A stretch of 64,000 nt of DNA. Origin: Chryseomonas sp014190935 (lineage in GTDB: Bacteria; Pseudomonadota; Gammaproteobacteria; Pseudomonadales; Pseudomonadaceae). The stretch spans positions 310,001 to 374,000 of the forward strand of contig NZ_JACHVV010000005.1 of NCBI RefSeq assembly GCF_014190935.1, written 5' to 3'. The notes under the pieces were generated by a model. That model had not been told where the DNA came from, made no database searches, and was given only the letters and a program-made list of their open reading frames with translations. Position numbers and translations under genes: made by a program. Numbering within the stretch: position 1 is the first letter of the stretch; each line of letters starts with the position of its first letter. Below are positions 1 to 11,668 of the stretch, piece after piece.

Positions 1-1263
1 GGCGAAGACGTCATCCACCGACTTCAGCGGATAGTTCGCCGGATAGGGCAGCGTGGCCACACCGGTCTCGATGGCGGCCTTGGCCACGGCATCGGATACC
101 AGGGTGATCAGGCGGGCGTCCATCGGCTTGGGAATGATGTACTCGCGACCGAAGCTCAGGCTGTCGACGTTGTAGGCCGCGCAGACTTCCTTGGGCACCG
201 GCAGCTTGGCCAGGTCACGCAGGGCCAGGGCAGCGGCGATCTTCATCTCTTCGTTGATGACCCGGGCGCGCACGTCCAGGGCACCGCGGAAGATGAAGGG
301 GAAGCCCAGCACGTTGTTGACCTGGTTCGGGTAGTCGGAGCGACCGGTGGCCATGATCACGTCGTCGCGAGTGGCGTGAGCCAGCTCCGGGGTAATTTCC
401 GGATCCGGGTTGGAGCAGGCGAAGACGATGGGGTTGGCCGCCATGCGCTTGAGGCCTTCGGCCGACAGCAGGTTCGGGCCGGACAGACCGACGAAGACAT
501 CGGCGCCTTCGAGGGCGTCGTCCAGGGTGCGCTTGCTGGTCTCGGTGGCGAAGGCCGCCTTGTACTGGTTCAGGTCGCTGCGGCCGCTGTGGACCACGCC
601 CTGACGGTCGATCATGTAGATGTTCTCGACCTTGGCGCCCATGCTGGCCAGGAGGCGCATGCAGGAGATGGCGGCAGCGCCGGCACCCAGGCAGACGATC
701 TTGGCGTCTTCCAGGCGCTTCCCGGCGATTTCCAGGGCGTTGAGCATGCCGGCGGCGGTGACGATGGCGGTGCCGTGCTGGTCATCGTGGAAGACCGGGA
801 TGTCGCACTGCTCGATCAGGGCGCGCTCGATCTCGAAGCACTCGGGCGCCTTGATGTCTTCCAGGTTGATGCCGCCGAAGGTAATGGAGATGCGCTTGAC
901 GGTGTCGATGAAGGCCTGGGGGCTCTCGGCGTCCACCTCGATGTCGAAGACGTCCACACCGGCGAAGCGCTTGAACAGCACGCCCTTGCCTTCCATCACC
1001 GGCTTGGAGGCCAGCGGGCCGAGGTTGCCCAGGCCGAGGATCGCGGTACCGTCGGAGATCACGGCGACCAGGTTGCCCTTGCCGGTATAACGGTAGGCCA
1101 GCTCGGGGTCGCGACCGATCTCGCGGACCGGCTCGGCGACGCCGGGGCTGTAGGCCAGGGACAGGTCACGGGCGGTCGCGGTGGGCTTGGTCAGCTCGAC
1201 GCTGAGTTTACCGGGGCGGGGCTGGGCGTGGTATTCGAGGGCGGCGGTTTTGAGATCAGACAT
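1..1263 (-). CDS. maeB: NAD(P)-dependent malic enzyme, C-terminus cut by window edge
   Basis: Malic enzyme, which oxidatively decarboxylates malate to pyruvate in the cytoplasm and links the TCA cycle to gluconeogenesis and NADPH supply. The protein starts MSDLKTAALEYHAQPRPGKL and contains the malic signature region (SLAYSPGVAEP), the HDDQHGTA segment and a Rossmann loop GLGAGAAAIS-like stretch (CLGAGAAAIS). About 421 codons lie in the window and the frame is open at base 1. Short Pseudomonas malic enzymes are about 420 residues, so only a few residues should be missing. There is no room for the C-terminal phosphotransacetylase-like domain of the long E. coli MaeB type. The cofactor preference (NAD or NADP) cannot be told by eye. 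The ATG has only a weak ribosome site. Confidence 0.93.
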   Translation of the reverse strand, partial: MSDLKTAALEYHAQPRPGKLSVELTKPTATARDLSLAYSPGVAEPVREIGRDPELAYRYTGKGNLVAVISDGTAILGLGNLGPLASKPVMEGKGVLFKRFAGVDVFDIEVDAESPQAFIDTVKRISITFGGINLEDIKAPECFEIERALIEQCDIPVFHDDQHGTAIVTAAGMLNALEIAGKRLEDAKIVCLGAGAAAISCMRLLASMGAKVENIYMIDRQGVVHSGRSDLNQYKAAFATETSKRTLDDALEGADVFVGLSGPNLLSAEGLKRMAANPIVFACSNPDPEITPELAHATRDDVIMATGRSDYPNQVNNVLGFPFIFRGALDVRARVINEEMKIAAALALRDLAKLPVPKEVCAAYNVDSLSFGREYIIPKPMDARLITLVSDAVAKAAIETGVATLPYPANYPLKSVDDVFA

Positions 1264-1375
1264 TATTGGTATATCCGCGTGGTGTGGGTCTTGGGTCGGG
1301 CGAGAATACGCAAAGACTCAAGGTGCCACAAGCAATCGGCCATATGCCTGAAATCAATCGCAATACGACTTTCGG

Positions 1376-2203
1376 CTAAAACGATTCAACCCGCAAACCC
1401 AGCATGTGCGGGTCGCTCAGGGTCATCTGCCAGCGCGCTCGACCGGACTCCTTGCGCCTGCTGCGATCGGAAATCCAGCCCCGCGCCTCGAGGTTGCGGC
1501 CGATCCATTGCTGCAGTGGCACCTCGTCGAAGGCAGCCACGAAGCGATTCGGCACATTGACCACCAGATCGCCGTCGAACTGCAGCCAGAGCCCGCCCCG
1601 ATTGCGCTCTACGTCTTGCAGACGGCCCTGCACCACCGCGAAGCCGCCCTCTTCGATACGGGTGGACGCCAGGGTCGGGTCTTTCTTCCATACGCCGAGG
1701 CGAGCCTTGCGCGCCGCGCCTTCCGCTGCGGCCTGGCAGTCAGCCAGCCGGGTATTGGGGGCGATGGCCACCGCATAGCCGAGTCCTTCGGCGATCAACT
1801 GCGCTTCGAGATTATGGCCCTGGCGATCATAGAGGTGCGCCAGGGTACGGCCGTAGTGGTCGGTCGCCTCGCTACCCGGGACCAGGCGCAAGCGGTCATC
1901 GTTGGCCTCGACCAGCGCCTGCAGCCGTCGGCGCGCCGTCTCGGCATAGGGCTGCGCCGTACCGCCGGACTTGCCCAGCTCGGGTGCGTTGACGCCGATC
2001 AGGCGCACCGAACGACCGTCGACCAGGCGCAGGGTATCGCCGTCCACCACCTGGCGGACCATGACCTCCTGCCCACCCGGCAGCAGCGGACAGTCCGCCG
2101 CCTGGGCCGCCGGCGCGCCAGCCAGGCCACAAACAAAAAAGGCGCCCCAGAGGGACGCCTTTTTCAGTGTCGAGCCATACGGAGATGGCCGACGGCAGCG
2201 CAT
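1376..2203 (-). CDS. Secreted thermonuclease-family (SNase-like) nuclease
   Basis: Staphylococcal-nuclease-fold protein of 275 residues, probably a phosphodiesterase acting on DNA/RNA outside the cytoplasm. A signal peptide is visible (hydrophobic stretch ending APAAQA, then ADCPLLPGG). The SNc core follows: VVDGDTLRLVDGRSVRLIGVNAPE and later DHYGRTLAHLYD, which carry the usual metal-binding and catalytic Asp/Arg/Glu positions. The C-terminal ~90 residues form an additional OB-like region (VQGRLQDVERNRGGLWLQF). The chosen ATG overlaps the rpmE stop codon (TAATG), which suggests coupling. A shorter start is possible because the first ~12 residues are unlike a signal-peptide n-region. The rpmE terminator lies inside its 5' coding region. 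Confidence 0.82.
   Translation of the reverse strand: MRCRRPSPYGSTLKKASLWGAFFVCGLAGAPAAQAADCPLLPGGQEVMVRQVVDGDTLRLVDGRSVRLIGVNAPELGKSGGTAQPYAETARRRLQALVEANDDRLRLVPGSEATDHYGRTLAHLYDRQGHNLEAQLIAEGLGYAVAIAPNTRLADCQAAAEGAARKARLGVWKKDPTLASTRIEEGGFAVVQGRLQDVERNRGGLWLQFDGDLVVNVPNRFVAAFDEVPLQQWIGRNLEARGWISDRSRRKESGRARWQMTLSDPHMLGLRVESF
2135..2164 (-). terminator. Rho-independent terminator after rpmE, inside the nuclease gene
   Basis: Read on the minus strand, a G+C-rich stem (AGGCGTCCC paired with GGGGCGCCT, with one mismatch or bulge, loop TCT) is followed by TTTTTT. It lies 39 bases beyond the rpmE stop. The hairpin also encodes the KKASLWGAFF part of the nuclease signal peptide, so it probably makes nuclease expression depend on read-through. 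Confidence 0.75.
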
Positions 2204-2418
2204 TACTTGTTGCTGCCGAACACGCCGAAGCGCTGCTTGAAGCGATCGATACGGCCGCCAGCGTCCAGGACCTTCTGCTTGCCAGTGTAGAACGGGTGGC
2301 ATTCGGAGCAGACGTCCAGGTGAATGTTCTTGCTCAGGGTAGAGCGGGTCTTGATGACGTTGCCGCAGCTGCAAGTGGCTTCGATGGCATCGTACTGCGG
2401 ATGGATATCAGCTTTCAT
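2203..2418 (-). CDS. rpmE: 50S ribosomal protein L31 (zinc-binding type)
   Basis: L31 of the large ribosomal subunit, 71 residues, the usual length. It begins MKADIHPQYDAIEATCSCGN and contains the zinc-binding cysteine set of the C+ paralogue: CSCG near residue 16-18 and CSECH near residue 37-40. The start is supported by a GAGGAT ribosome site just upstream. It is divergent from priA, as in other pseudomonads. A zinc-free paralogue (ykgM type), if present, must be elsewhere. Confidence 0.97.
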   Translation of the reverse strand: MKADIHPQYDAIEATCSCGNVIKTRSTLSKNIHLDVCSECHPFYTGKQKVLDAGGRIDRFKQRFGVFGSNK

Positions 2419-2575
2419 GGGGCTATCCTCGGGGTCTAGCTGTGCCGCCACCCGGCGCCATTGCCGGATACCGCACAGATTTGGGCTGCAAATCATACCA
2501 GAGCAGATAGGAGGTGCAAGCAGCCCCCTCACCGCCCGTCTGCTACCATCGGGCTTTCCTCCTGCGAGCCCTGCC

Positions 2576-4789
<2,214 letters not shown>

Positions 4790-4885
4790 TGGCATTGGCT
4801 TACCATTGGCAAGGCCGGGCTCGCCACGGATAATGCCGGGTTTTCATCGCAGTGCGCGCTCGGCGCACGCCGAAGGCCAATGACC

Positions 4886-6643
4886 ATGAAAGACAGCATC
4901 CGCCAGCTCATCCAGCACGCCCTCGACCGCCTGATCGCCGACGGCACCCTGCCGGCCGACGTGGCCCCGGCCATCCAGGTCGAAAACACCAAGGACAAGA
5001 GCCACGGCGACTTCGCCAGCAACGTCGCCCTGCTGCTGGCCAAGCCGGCTCGCGCCAAGCCCCGCGACCTGGCCGAAAAGCTGCTGGCCGCCCTGCCCGC
5101 CGATCCGGCGGTCAGCAAGGTGGAAATCGCCGGACCCGGCTTTCTCAACTTCTTCCAGAATCACGCGCAACTGGCCGCGCGCCTGGATGCGGCCTTCGCC
5201 GATCCGCACCTGGGCGTGCCCAGTCACGAGCCACGTCAGCGCGTCGTGGTGGACCTCTCCTCGCCGAACCTGGCCAAGGAGATGCACGTCGGTCACCTGA
5301 GATCCACCATCATCGGGGACGCCGTGGCGCGGGTGCTGGAATTCCTCGGCGACGAGGTGATCCGCCAGAACCACGTGGGTGACTGGGGCACCCAGTTCGG
5401 CATGCTGCTGGCCTACATGGAAGAGCAGCCGCAAGCCGCCGAAGGCGAGCTGGCCGATCTCGAGGTGTTCTATCGCGCCGCCAAGGGGCGCTTCGACGCC
5501 TCCCCGGAATTCGCCGCCCGCGCTCGCGAACTGGTGGTGGCGCTGCAGGCCGGCGATGCCCATTGCCTGCGCCTCTGGGAACGCTTCAACGCCGTCTCCC
5601 TGTCCCACTGCCAGGAAGTCTACGACCGCCTCAACGTCCGCCTGACCCCGGCCGACGTCAAGGGCGAGAGCGCCTACAACGACGACCTGGCCCAGGTGGT
5701 GAGCGATCTGGACGCCGCCGGCCTGCTCACCGAGAGCGATGGCGCCCGCTGCGTCTTCCTCGACGAATTCAAGAACGCCGAGGGCAATCCGCTGCCGGTG
5801 ATCGTGCAGAAGGCCGGTGGCGGCTATCTCTATTCCACCACCGACCTGGCCGCCATGCGCTACCGCAGCCGCCAGCTGCACGCCGATCGGGCGCTGTACT
5901 TCGTCGACCAGCGCCAGGCCCTGCACTTCCAGATGGCCTTCGAGGTGGCGCGCCGCGCCGGCTTCGTCGCGCCGACCATGCAACTCGAACACATGGGCTT
6001 CGGCACCATGAACGGCGCCGATGGCCGTCCGTTCAAGACCCGTGACGGCGGCACCGTCAAGCTGGTCGACCTGCTCGACGAAGCCGAGGAGCGTGCCTAT
6101 CAGCTGGTCAAGGAGCGCAATGCCGGTCGCGCCGAGCGTGGCGAGGCACCCTTCAGCGAGGACGAACTGCGCCATATCGGCCGCGTGGTGGGTATCGCCT
6201 CGGTCAAGTACGCCGACCTGTCCAAGCACCGCACCAGCGACTACAGCTTCAACTTCGAGCAGATGCTCAGCTTCGAGGGCAATACCGCGCCCTATCTGCT
6301 GTACGCCTACACCCGCGTCGCCAGCGTGCTGCGCAAGGCCGAGCAGAGCGAACCCGCCGGCAGCATCCGCCTGGACGCCCCGCAGGAGCAGGACCTGGGC
6401 GGCCGCCTGGCGCAATTCGGCGAAATCCTCGCCGGCGTCGCCGACAAGGGCACCCCGCACCTGCTGTGCAGCTACCTCTACGACCTGGCCGGGCTGTTCT
6501 CCAGCTTCTACGAGAATTGCCCGATCCTGACCGCCGAGGACCCTGCGCTGCGCCAGAGCCGCCTGCGGCTGGCCGCCCTCACCGGGCGCACCCTCAAGCA
6601 GGGTCTGGAACTGCTCGGCCTGCACACCCTGGAACGCATGTAA
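4886..6643 (+). CDS. argS: Arginyl-tRNA synthetase
   Basis: Class I aminoacyl-tRNA synthetase charging tRNA-Arg, about 585 residues. The N-terminal additional domain recognises the tRNA D-loop (QVENTKDKSHGDFASN). The HIGH-type motif is HVGH within LAKEMHVGHLRSTIIGD. The C-terminal DALR anticodon-binding domain ends LELLGLHTLERM. Two starts lie six bases apart, giving MTMKDS or MKDS. I chose the second because the GAAGG site spaces better and the family N-terminus is MKD. It lies about 95 bases after priA, probably in the same transcript, and is followed closely by the SPOR gene. Confidence 0.96.
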   Translation: MKDSIRQLIQHALDRLIADGTLPADVAPAIQVENTKDKSHGDFASNVALLLAKPARAKPRDLAEKLLAALPADPAVSKVEIAGPGFLNFFQNHAQLAARLDAAFADPHLGVPSHEPRQRVVVDLSSPNLAKEMHVGHLRSTIIGDAVARVLEFLGDEVIRQNHVGDWGTQFGMLLAYMEEQPQAAEGELADLEVFYRAAKGRFDASPEFAARARELVVALQAGDAHCLRLWERFNAVSLSHCQEVYDRLNVRLTPADVKGESAYNDDLAQVVSDLDAAGLLTESDGARCVFLDEFKNAEGNPLPVIVQKAGGGYLYSTTDLAAMRYRSRQLHADRALYFVDQRQALHFQMAFEVARRAGFVAPTMQLEHMGFGTMNGADGRPFKTRDGGTVKLVDLLDEAEERAYQLVKERNAGRAERGEAPFSEDELRHIGRVVGIASVKYADLSKHRTSDYSFNFEQMLSFEGNTAPYLLYAYTRVASVLRKAEQSEPAGSIRLDAPQEQDLGGRLAQFGEILAGVADKGTPHLLCSYLYDLAGLFSSFYENCPILTAEDPALRQSRLRLAALTGRTLKQGLELLGLHTLERM

Positions 6644-6661
6644 GAGACGGATCACCGCCTG

Positions 6662-7399
6662 ATGGCCACCAAGAAAGCCCCACCCAAGCGCGGCGCCAGT
6701 CGCAACACCTCGGCTCCCAAGAAACAGCCCCTGCCCGGCTGGGTCTGGCTCGCGTCGGGTCTGGCCATCGGGGCCTTCGTGGTGTTCCTGATGAAGCTCG
6801 AACCAGGCAACAAGGCAGTGCAGCGCGCCAAGCCGGAAGAAGGCCGCCCGGCCGCGGCCGCGGGCAACGGCAAGTCGTCGTCCTCGACCGCCGCTGGCAA
6901 GACCGAGGGCACGCCGCCCACGCCGATCAAGCCCAAGTACGACTTCTATACCCTGCTGCCCGAATCCGAGGTGATCGTGCCGCCGGACGCCGTGCCGCGC
7001 AATCCGGCCGCCAAGCCGGCCACCCCGGCCAAGCCGGATGCCGCCGCGACCCCGGCGCAACCCGGCCAGCCGGCGACCGCGACCCCGCCCGCGACCACCG
7101 CGGGCCAATCGGCCGCCACCCCGCCCAAGGAAGCCACCACCAAGGCCCAGCCGCCGGTGACGCTGTTCTTCCTCCAGGCCGGCTCCTTCCGCACCCAGGC
7201 CGATGCCGACCGGGTCCGCGCCCAGATCATCATGCTCGGCCAGGACGTGCGGGTGGAGTCGGGCAAGGTCAAGGACGACACCTGGTACCGGGTACTGGTC
7301 GGTCCCTACAGCGATCGCGACCAGCTGACCCAGGCGCAGAAACAGCTCGCCGGCAGCGGCTTCAAGAATCTGTTGCTGCAACAGCGACGCAGTCACTGA
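6662..7399 (+). CDS. SPOR-domain membrane protein, FtsN-like
   Basis: A 245-residue bitopic inner-membrane protein. It has a basic cytoplasmic N-terminus rich in Lys/Arg, one membrane helix at about residues 22-42 (WVWLASGLAIGAFVVFLM), a long Ala/Pro/Lys/Thr-rich periplasmic linker (~65-160) and a C-terminal SPOR domain (FFLQAGSFRTQADADRVRAQ through YRVLVGPYSDRDQ). SPOR domains bind denuded septal peptidoglycan, and the layout matches FtsN, which activates septal wall synthesis. The same argS-SPOR-hslVU order occurs in other pseudomonads. The FtsN assignment rests on topology and context, since sequence conservation outside SPOR is low. Confidence 0.85.
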   Translation: MATKKAPPKRGASRNTSAPKKQPLPGWVWLASGLAIGAFVVFLMKLEPGNKAVQRAKPEEGRPAAAAGNGKSSSSTAAGKTEGTPPTPIKPKYDFYTLLPESEVIVPPDAVPRNPAAKPATPAKPDAAATPAQPGQPATATPPATTAGQSAATPPKEATTKAQPPVTLFFLQAGSFRTQADADRVRAQIIMLGQDVRVESGKVKDDTWYRVLVGPYSDRDQLTQAQKQLAGSGFKNLLLQQRRSH

Positions 7400-7500
7400 T
7401 CGGATCAATCCCCCCGTCGCGGCGCTTGAAGGGCGTCGCGGCCATCCCCATATCTCTGCGTAACCGGGGCCGACGCCCCAAGCAACGCGGAGAGATTCCC

Positions 7501-8034
7501 TTGACCACCATCGTTTCTGTACGCCGCAACGGCAAGGTCGTGATCGGCGGCGACGGCCAGGTTTCCCTGGGCAACACCGTCATGAAAGGCAACGCCAAGA
7601 AAGTCCGGCGGCTGTACCGGGGCGAGGTGCTGGCCGGTTTCGCCGGCGGTACCGCCGACGCCTTCACCCTCTTCGAGCGCTTCGAGGCGCAACTCGAGAA
7701 GCACCAGGGCCACCTGGTCCGCGCCGCCGTCGAGCTGGCCAAGGACTGGCGTACCGACCGCGCCCTGCGCCGGCTGGAAGCCATGCTGGCGGTCGCCAAC
7801 AAGGACGCCTCGCTGATCATCACCGGCAACGGCGACGTGGTGGAGCCCGAAGAAGGCCTGATCGCCATGGGTTCCGGTGGCGCCTATGCCCAGGCCGCCG
7901 CTCGCGCCCTGCTCATGCACACCGACCTGAGCGCCCGCGAAATCGCCGAGACCGCCCTGAATATCGCCGGTGACATCTGCGTGTTCACCAACCGCAACCT
8001 GACCATCGAGGAGCTGGACGCGCCCCAGGCGTGA
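7501..8034 (+). CDS. hslV: HslV peptidase subunit of the HslUV protease
   Basis: N-terminal-threonine peptidase of the bacterial proteasome-like HslUV complex, 177 residues. Removal of the initiator Met exposes the catalytic Thr in MTTIVSVRRNGKVVIGGDGQ. The start codon is TTG, supported by a GGAGAG site at 7489-7494 and by the conserved N-terminus. No in-frame ATG fits. The typical GNTVMKGNAKKVRRL and GSGGAYAQAAARALL segments are present. It lies 19 bases upstream of hslU, so one operon. Confidence 0.97.
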   Translation: MTTIVSVRRNGKVVIGGDGQVSLGNTVMKGNAKKVRRLYRGEVLAGFAGGTADAFTLFERFEAQLEKHQGHLVRAAVELAKDWRTDRALRRLEAMLAVANKDASLIITGNGDVVEPEEGLIAMGSGGAYAQAAARALLMHTDLSAREIAETALNIAGDICVFTNRNLTIEELDAPQA

Positions 8035-8053
8035 TCCGGTTTAGAGACTGCCC

Positions 8054-9403
<1,350 letters not shown>

Positions 9404-9410
9404 CGGTACT

Positions 9411-9432
9411 GCCGGCGCCCCAGGGCGCCGGC
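9411..9432 (+). other. Perfect 10-bp hairpin after hslU
   Basis: GCCGGCGCCC, a two-base loop CA, then GGGCGCCGGC, starting 8 bases after the hslU stop. It lacks a T-run, so it is not a standard intrinsic terminator. It may protect the hslVU mRNA 3' end or attenuate read-through into the DUF971 gene. Confidence 0.5.
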
Positions 9433-9454
9433 TTCGCCTGCGAGATCAGCCACC

Positions 9455-9826
9455 ATGCGTACTCCCACCGCCATCCAGCTCCACAAGGCCTCCAAGACCC
9501 TCAGCGTCAGCTATGGCGCGGAAACCTTCGAGCTGCCCGCCGAATTCCTGCGGGTGCACTCGCCTTCGGCCGAGGTCCAGGGACACGGCAATCCGGTATT
9601 GCAGTGGGGCAAGCAGCAGGTCGGCATCAGCGCCGTCGAACCGGCGGGGCGCTACGCCATCAAGCTGACCTTCGACGACGGCCACGACAGCGGCCTGTTC
9701 AGCTGGGACTATCTCTATGAACTGGGCAGTCGCCGCGACGAACTCTGGGCCGACTACCTGGAGCAGCTGGCCCGCGCCGGCAAGACGCGGGATCCGCACG
9801 TCAGCGCGGTCAAGCTGATGCTTTGA
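9455..9826 (+). CDS. DUF971 (GBBH-like) protein
   Basis: A 123-residue cytoplasmic protein of the DUF971 family, which resembles the N-terminal domain of gamma-butyrobetaine hydroxylases. The N-terminus (IQLHKASKTLSVSYGAETFELPAEFLRVHSPSAEVQGHG) and the segment LTFDDGHDSGLFSWDYLYELG are typical. Proteins of this family are linked to iron-sulfur/carnitine-type folds by homology only and no reaction is established here. The gene keeps its usual place after hslVU. Confidence 0.85.
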   Translation: MRTPTAIQLHKASKTLSVSYGAETFELPAEFLRVHSPSAEVQGHGNPVLQWGKQQVGISAVEPAGRYAIKLTFDDGHDSGLFSWDYLYELGSRRDELWADYLEQLARAGKTRDPHVSAVKLML

Positions 9827-9832
9827 GCGGAC

Positions 9833-10111
9833 TCAGGCCGCCAGGGCCTTGTCCAGCTTGCGCTCGATTTCCTTTTCGATCTGGCCACTGAGCATCGAGA
9901 ACATCATGCCCAGGGTCGCCAGTACCCGCACCCGATCCTGCGCCACCTCGATCCGTCCATCCACGCCACTGCGCGTGAACGTTAGGGTATCGCCTTCCCA
10001 GGCGCAGGCCACCCCGTAGTCGCGCGTGAGCTTTTCCGCCAGCTGATCGGCTTTCTGGCGCACGCCTTCCAGGCCGAGCGAGTGGCTGCGTTCGATGGTG
10101 ATCTGGGACAT
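9833..10111 (-). CDS. Polyhydroxyalkanoic acid system family protein
   Basis: A 92-residue protein starting MSQITIERSHSLGLEGVRQKADQLAEKLTRDYGVACAWEGDTLTF, matching the small PHA-system family that in Pseudomonas sits at the end of the phaC1-phaZ-phaC2-phaD-phaF-phaI locus next to ubiE. Here it is alone. The DUF971 gene lies only 6 bases away on one side and ubiE on the other. Its molecular role is not known to me. It is oriented against both neighbours and has its own start region near 10112-10140. Confidence 0.78.
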   Translation of the reverse strand: MSQITIERSHSLGLEGVRQKADQLAEKLTRDYGVACAWEGDTLTFTRSGVDGRIEVAQDRVRVLATLGMMFSMLSGQIEKEIERKLDKALAA

Positions 10112-10262
10112 CGGGGAACTCCGGATAAGGGGCCCTGACTATAGCGAGGGCCCGCCGCGTCGCCAATCGCGAGAACCGAGCGGTCAGCCGCCGTTTTAGC
10201 CGGGCAAGCCGGGCGATCGGCCTGCTAGAATGCCCTCTTGTCCCTGTCCCAGGTGTAGCCCC

Positions 10263-11033
10263 ATGAGCGATCCGCGCAAAGGCCCCGAGGCCGAATCCCA
10301 GACCCACTTCGGCTACCAGAGCGTTCCGGAAAGCCAGAAGGCTTACAAGGTCGCGGAAGTCTTCCACTCGGTCGCGGCCAAGTACGATGTGATGAACGAC
10401 CTGATGTCGGCGGGCATCCACCGGCTGTGGAAGAGATTCACCATCGAGCTCTCCGGCGTGCGCCGCGGCAACCGGGTACTGGACATCGCCGGCGGTACCG
10501 GCGACCTGACCAAGCAGTTCGCCCGCCTGGTCGGCCCCACCGGCGAGGTGGTCCTGGCCGACATCAACGATTCCATGCTCAGGGTCGGCCGCGATCGCCT
10601 GCTCGACGAAGGCGTCGCCAGCAATGTGCGCTTCGTCCAGGCCGATGCCGAGAAGCTGCCCTTCCCCGACAACCATTTCGACTGCATCACCATCGCCTTC
10701 GGCCTGCGCAACGTCACCCACAAGGACCAGGCCCTGGCCTCCATGCTGCGGGTACTCAAGCCGGGTGGCCGACTGCTGGTGCTGGAATTCTCCAAGCCCA
10801 CCAATCCGCTGGTGTCCAAGGCCTATGACGCCTACTCCTTCGGCTTCCTGCCGCTGATGGGCAAGCTGGTGGCCGGAGACGCCGAGAGCTATCGCTACCT
10901 GGCCGAATCCATCCGCATGCACCCCGACCAGCAGACCCTCAAGGCCATGATGGAAGAAACCGGCTTCGCCCGGGTCTCCTTCCACAACATGACCGGCGGC
11001 GTGGTCGCCCTGCATCGCGGCATCAAGCCCTGA
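10263..11033 (+). CDS. ubiE: Demethylmenaquinone/2-methoxy-6-polyprenyl-benzoquinol C-methyltransferase
   Basis: SAM-dependent class I methyltransferase for the C-methylation step of ubiquinone (and menaquinone) synthesis; 256 residues. Seen: THFGYQSVPESQKAYKVAEVFHSVAAKYDVMNDLMSAG, the SAM-binding loop DIAGGTGDLT, and the UbiE signature RVLKPGGRLLVLEFSKP. The stop overlaps the start of ubiJ by one base (TGATG), so the ubiE-ubiJ-ubiB operon is translationally coupled. Confidence 0.97.
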   Translation: MSDPRKGPEAESQTHFGYQSVPESQKAYKVAEVFHSVAAKYDVMNDLMSAGIHRLWKRFTIELSGVRRGNRVLDIAGGTGDLTKQFARLVGPTGEVVLADINDSMLRVGRDRLLDEGVASNVRFVQADAEKLPFPDNHFDCITIAFGLRNVTHKDQALASMLRVLKPGGRLLVLEFSKPTNPLVSKAYDAYSFGFLPLMGKLVAGDAESYRYLAESIRMHPDQQTLKAMMEETGFARVSFHNMTGGVVALHRGIKP

Positions 11034-11668
11034 TGGCCCTCGTCACCCAGGCGTTGCTGGCCGCGCTGGAGCGTGGCCTGAATCCGCTGCTGGCGCTGGA
11101 CCCGGTGGCGTTGCCGCGGCTGGCCGGCCTGACCGGGCGGGTGATCGCGGTGCAGACCCGGCAACCGGCGCTACATCTCTACATCCTGCCCGCGGGTGAC
11201 GGTCTGCACTTCGCCGCCCATCACGAGGGTGACATCGACTGTACGCTCAAGGCCCCGGCCACGCGCCTGGCCGAGCTGGCCCTGGCCCGCGACAAACAGC
11301 GGGTGCTGCACCAGCCGGATGTGCGCCTGGAGGGCGACAGCACCCTGCTGATCGAACTGGCCGACATCCTGCAGAAGCTGGAGCTGGACTGGCAGCACGA
11401 GGTCAGTCGCTGGCTCGGTCCGCTGCCGGCCGCGTTGCTGGGCGATCTCGCCCGACGTGGCCAGGCGCTCGGTGAACAGAGCCGTGACAGCCTGCAGCTG
11501 ACGCTGTCCAACTGGCTGAACGAGGAGAGCCGCCAACTGGTGGGTCGCCTCGAAGGTGAGGCTCGCTTCGCCGAGATCGATGCCCTGCGCCTGGACGTGG
11601 ATCGTCTCGACGCCCGTCTCGCCCGCCTGGGCACCGCCCGCAACGCCAGGGATAACCCCGACGAATGA
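11033..11668 (+). CDS. ubiJ: Ubiquinone biosynthesis accessory factor UbiJ
   Basis: A 211-residue protein with an N-terminal SCP2-like lipid-binding domain (about residues 15-110) and a C-terminal helical region with a coiled-coil tail (ARFAEIDALRLDVDRLDARLARL). UbiJ is the soluble lipid-binding component of the Ubi metabolon that holds polyprenylated intermediates. Identification rests on the ubiE-ubiJ-ubiB order and the SCP2-like start. The stop overlaps ubiB (ATGA). Confidence 0.9.
   Translation: MALVTQALLAALERGLNPLLALDPVALPRLAGLTGRVIAVQTRQPALHLYILPAGDGLHFAAHHEGDIDCTLKAPATRLAELALARDKQRVLHQPDVRLEGDSTLLIELADILQKLELDWQHEVSRWLGPLPAALLGDLARRGQALGEQSRDSLQLTLSNWLNEESRQLVGRLEGEARFAEIDALRLDVDRLDARLARLGTARNARDNPDE

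Noticed and set aside
4844..7408. An 854-codon open frame on the - strand across argS and the SPOR gene
   Set aside because: Antisense shadow: it spans two real genes and an intergenic gap, and is a Gly/Gln/Val-rich string without recognisable features.
6466..7500. A long frame extending hslV upstream
   Set aside because: It runs through argS and the SPOR gene in the wrong frame. The conserved N-terminal threonine and a GGAGAG site fix the TTG at 7501.
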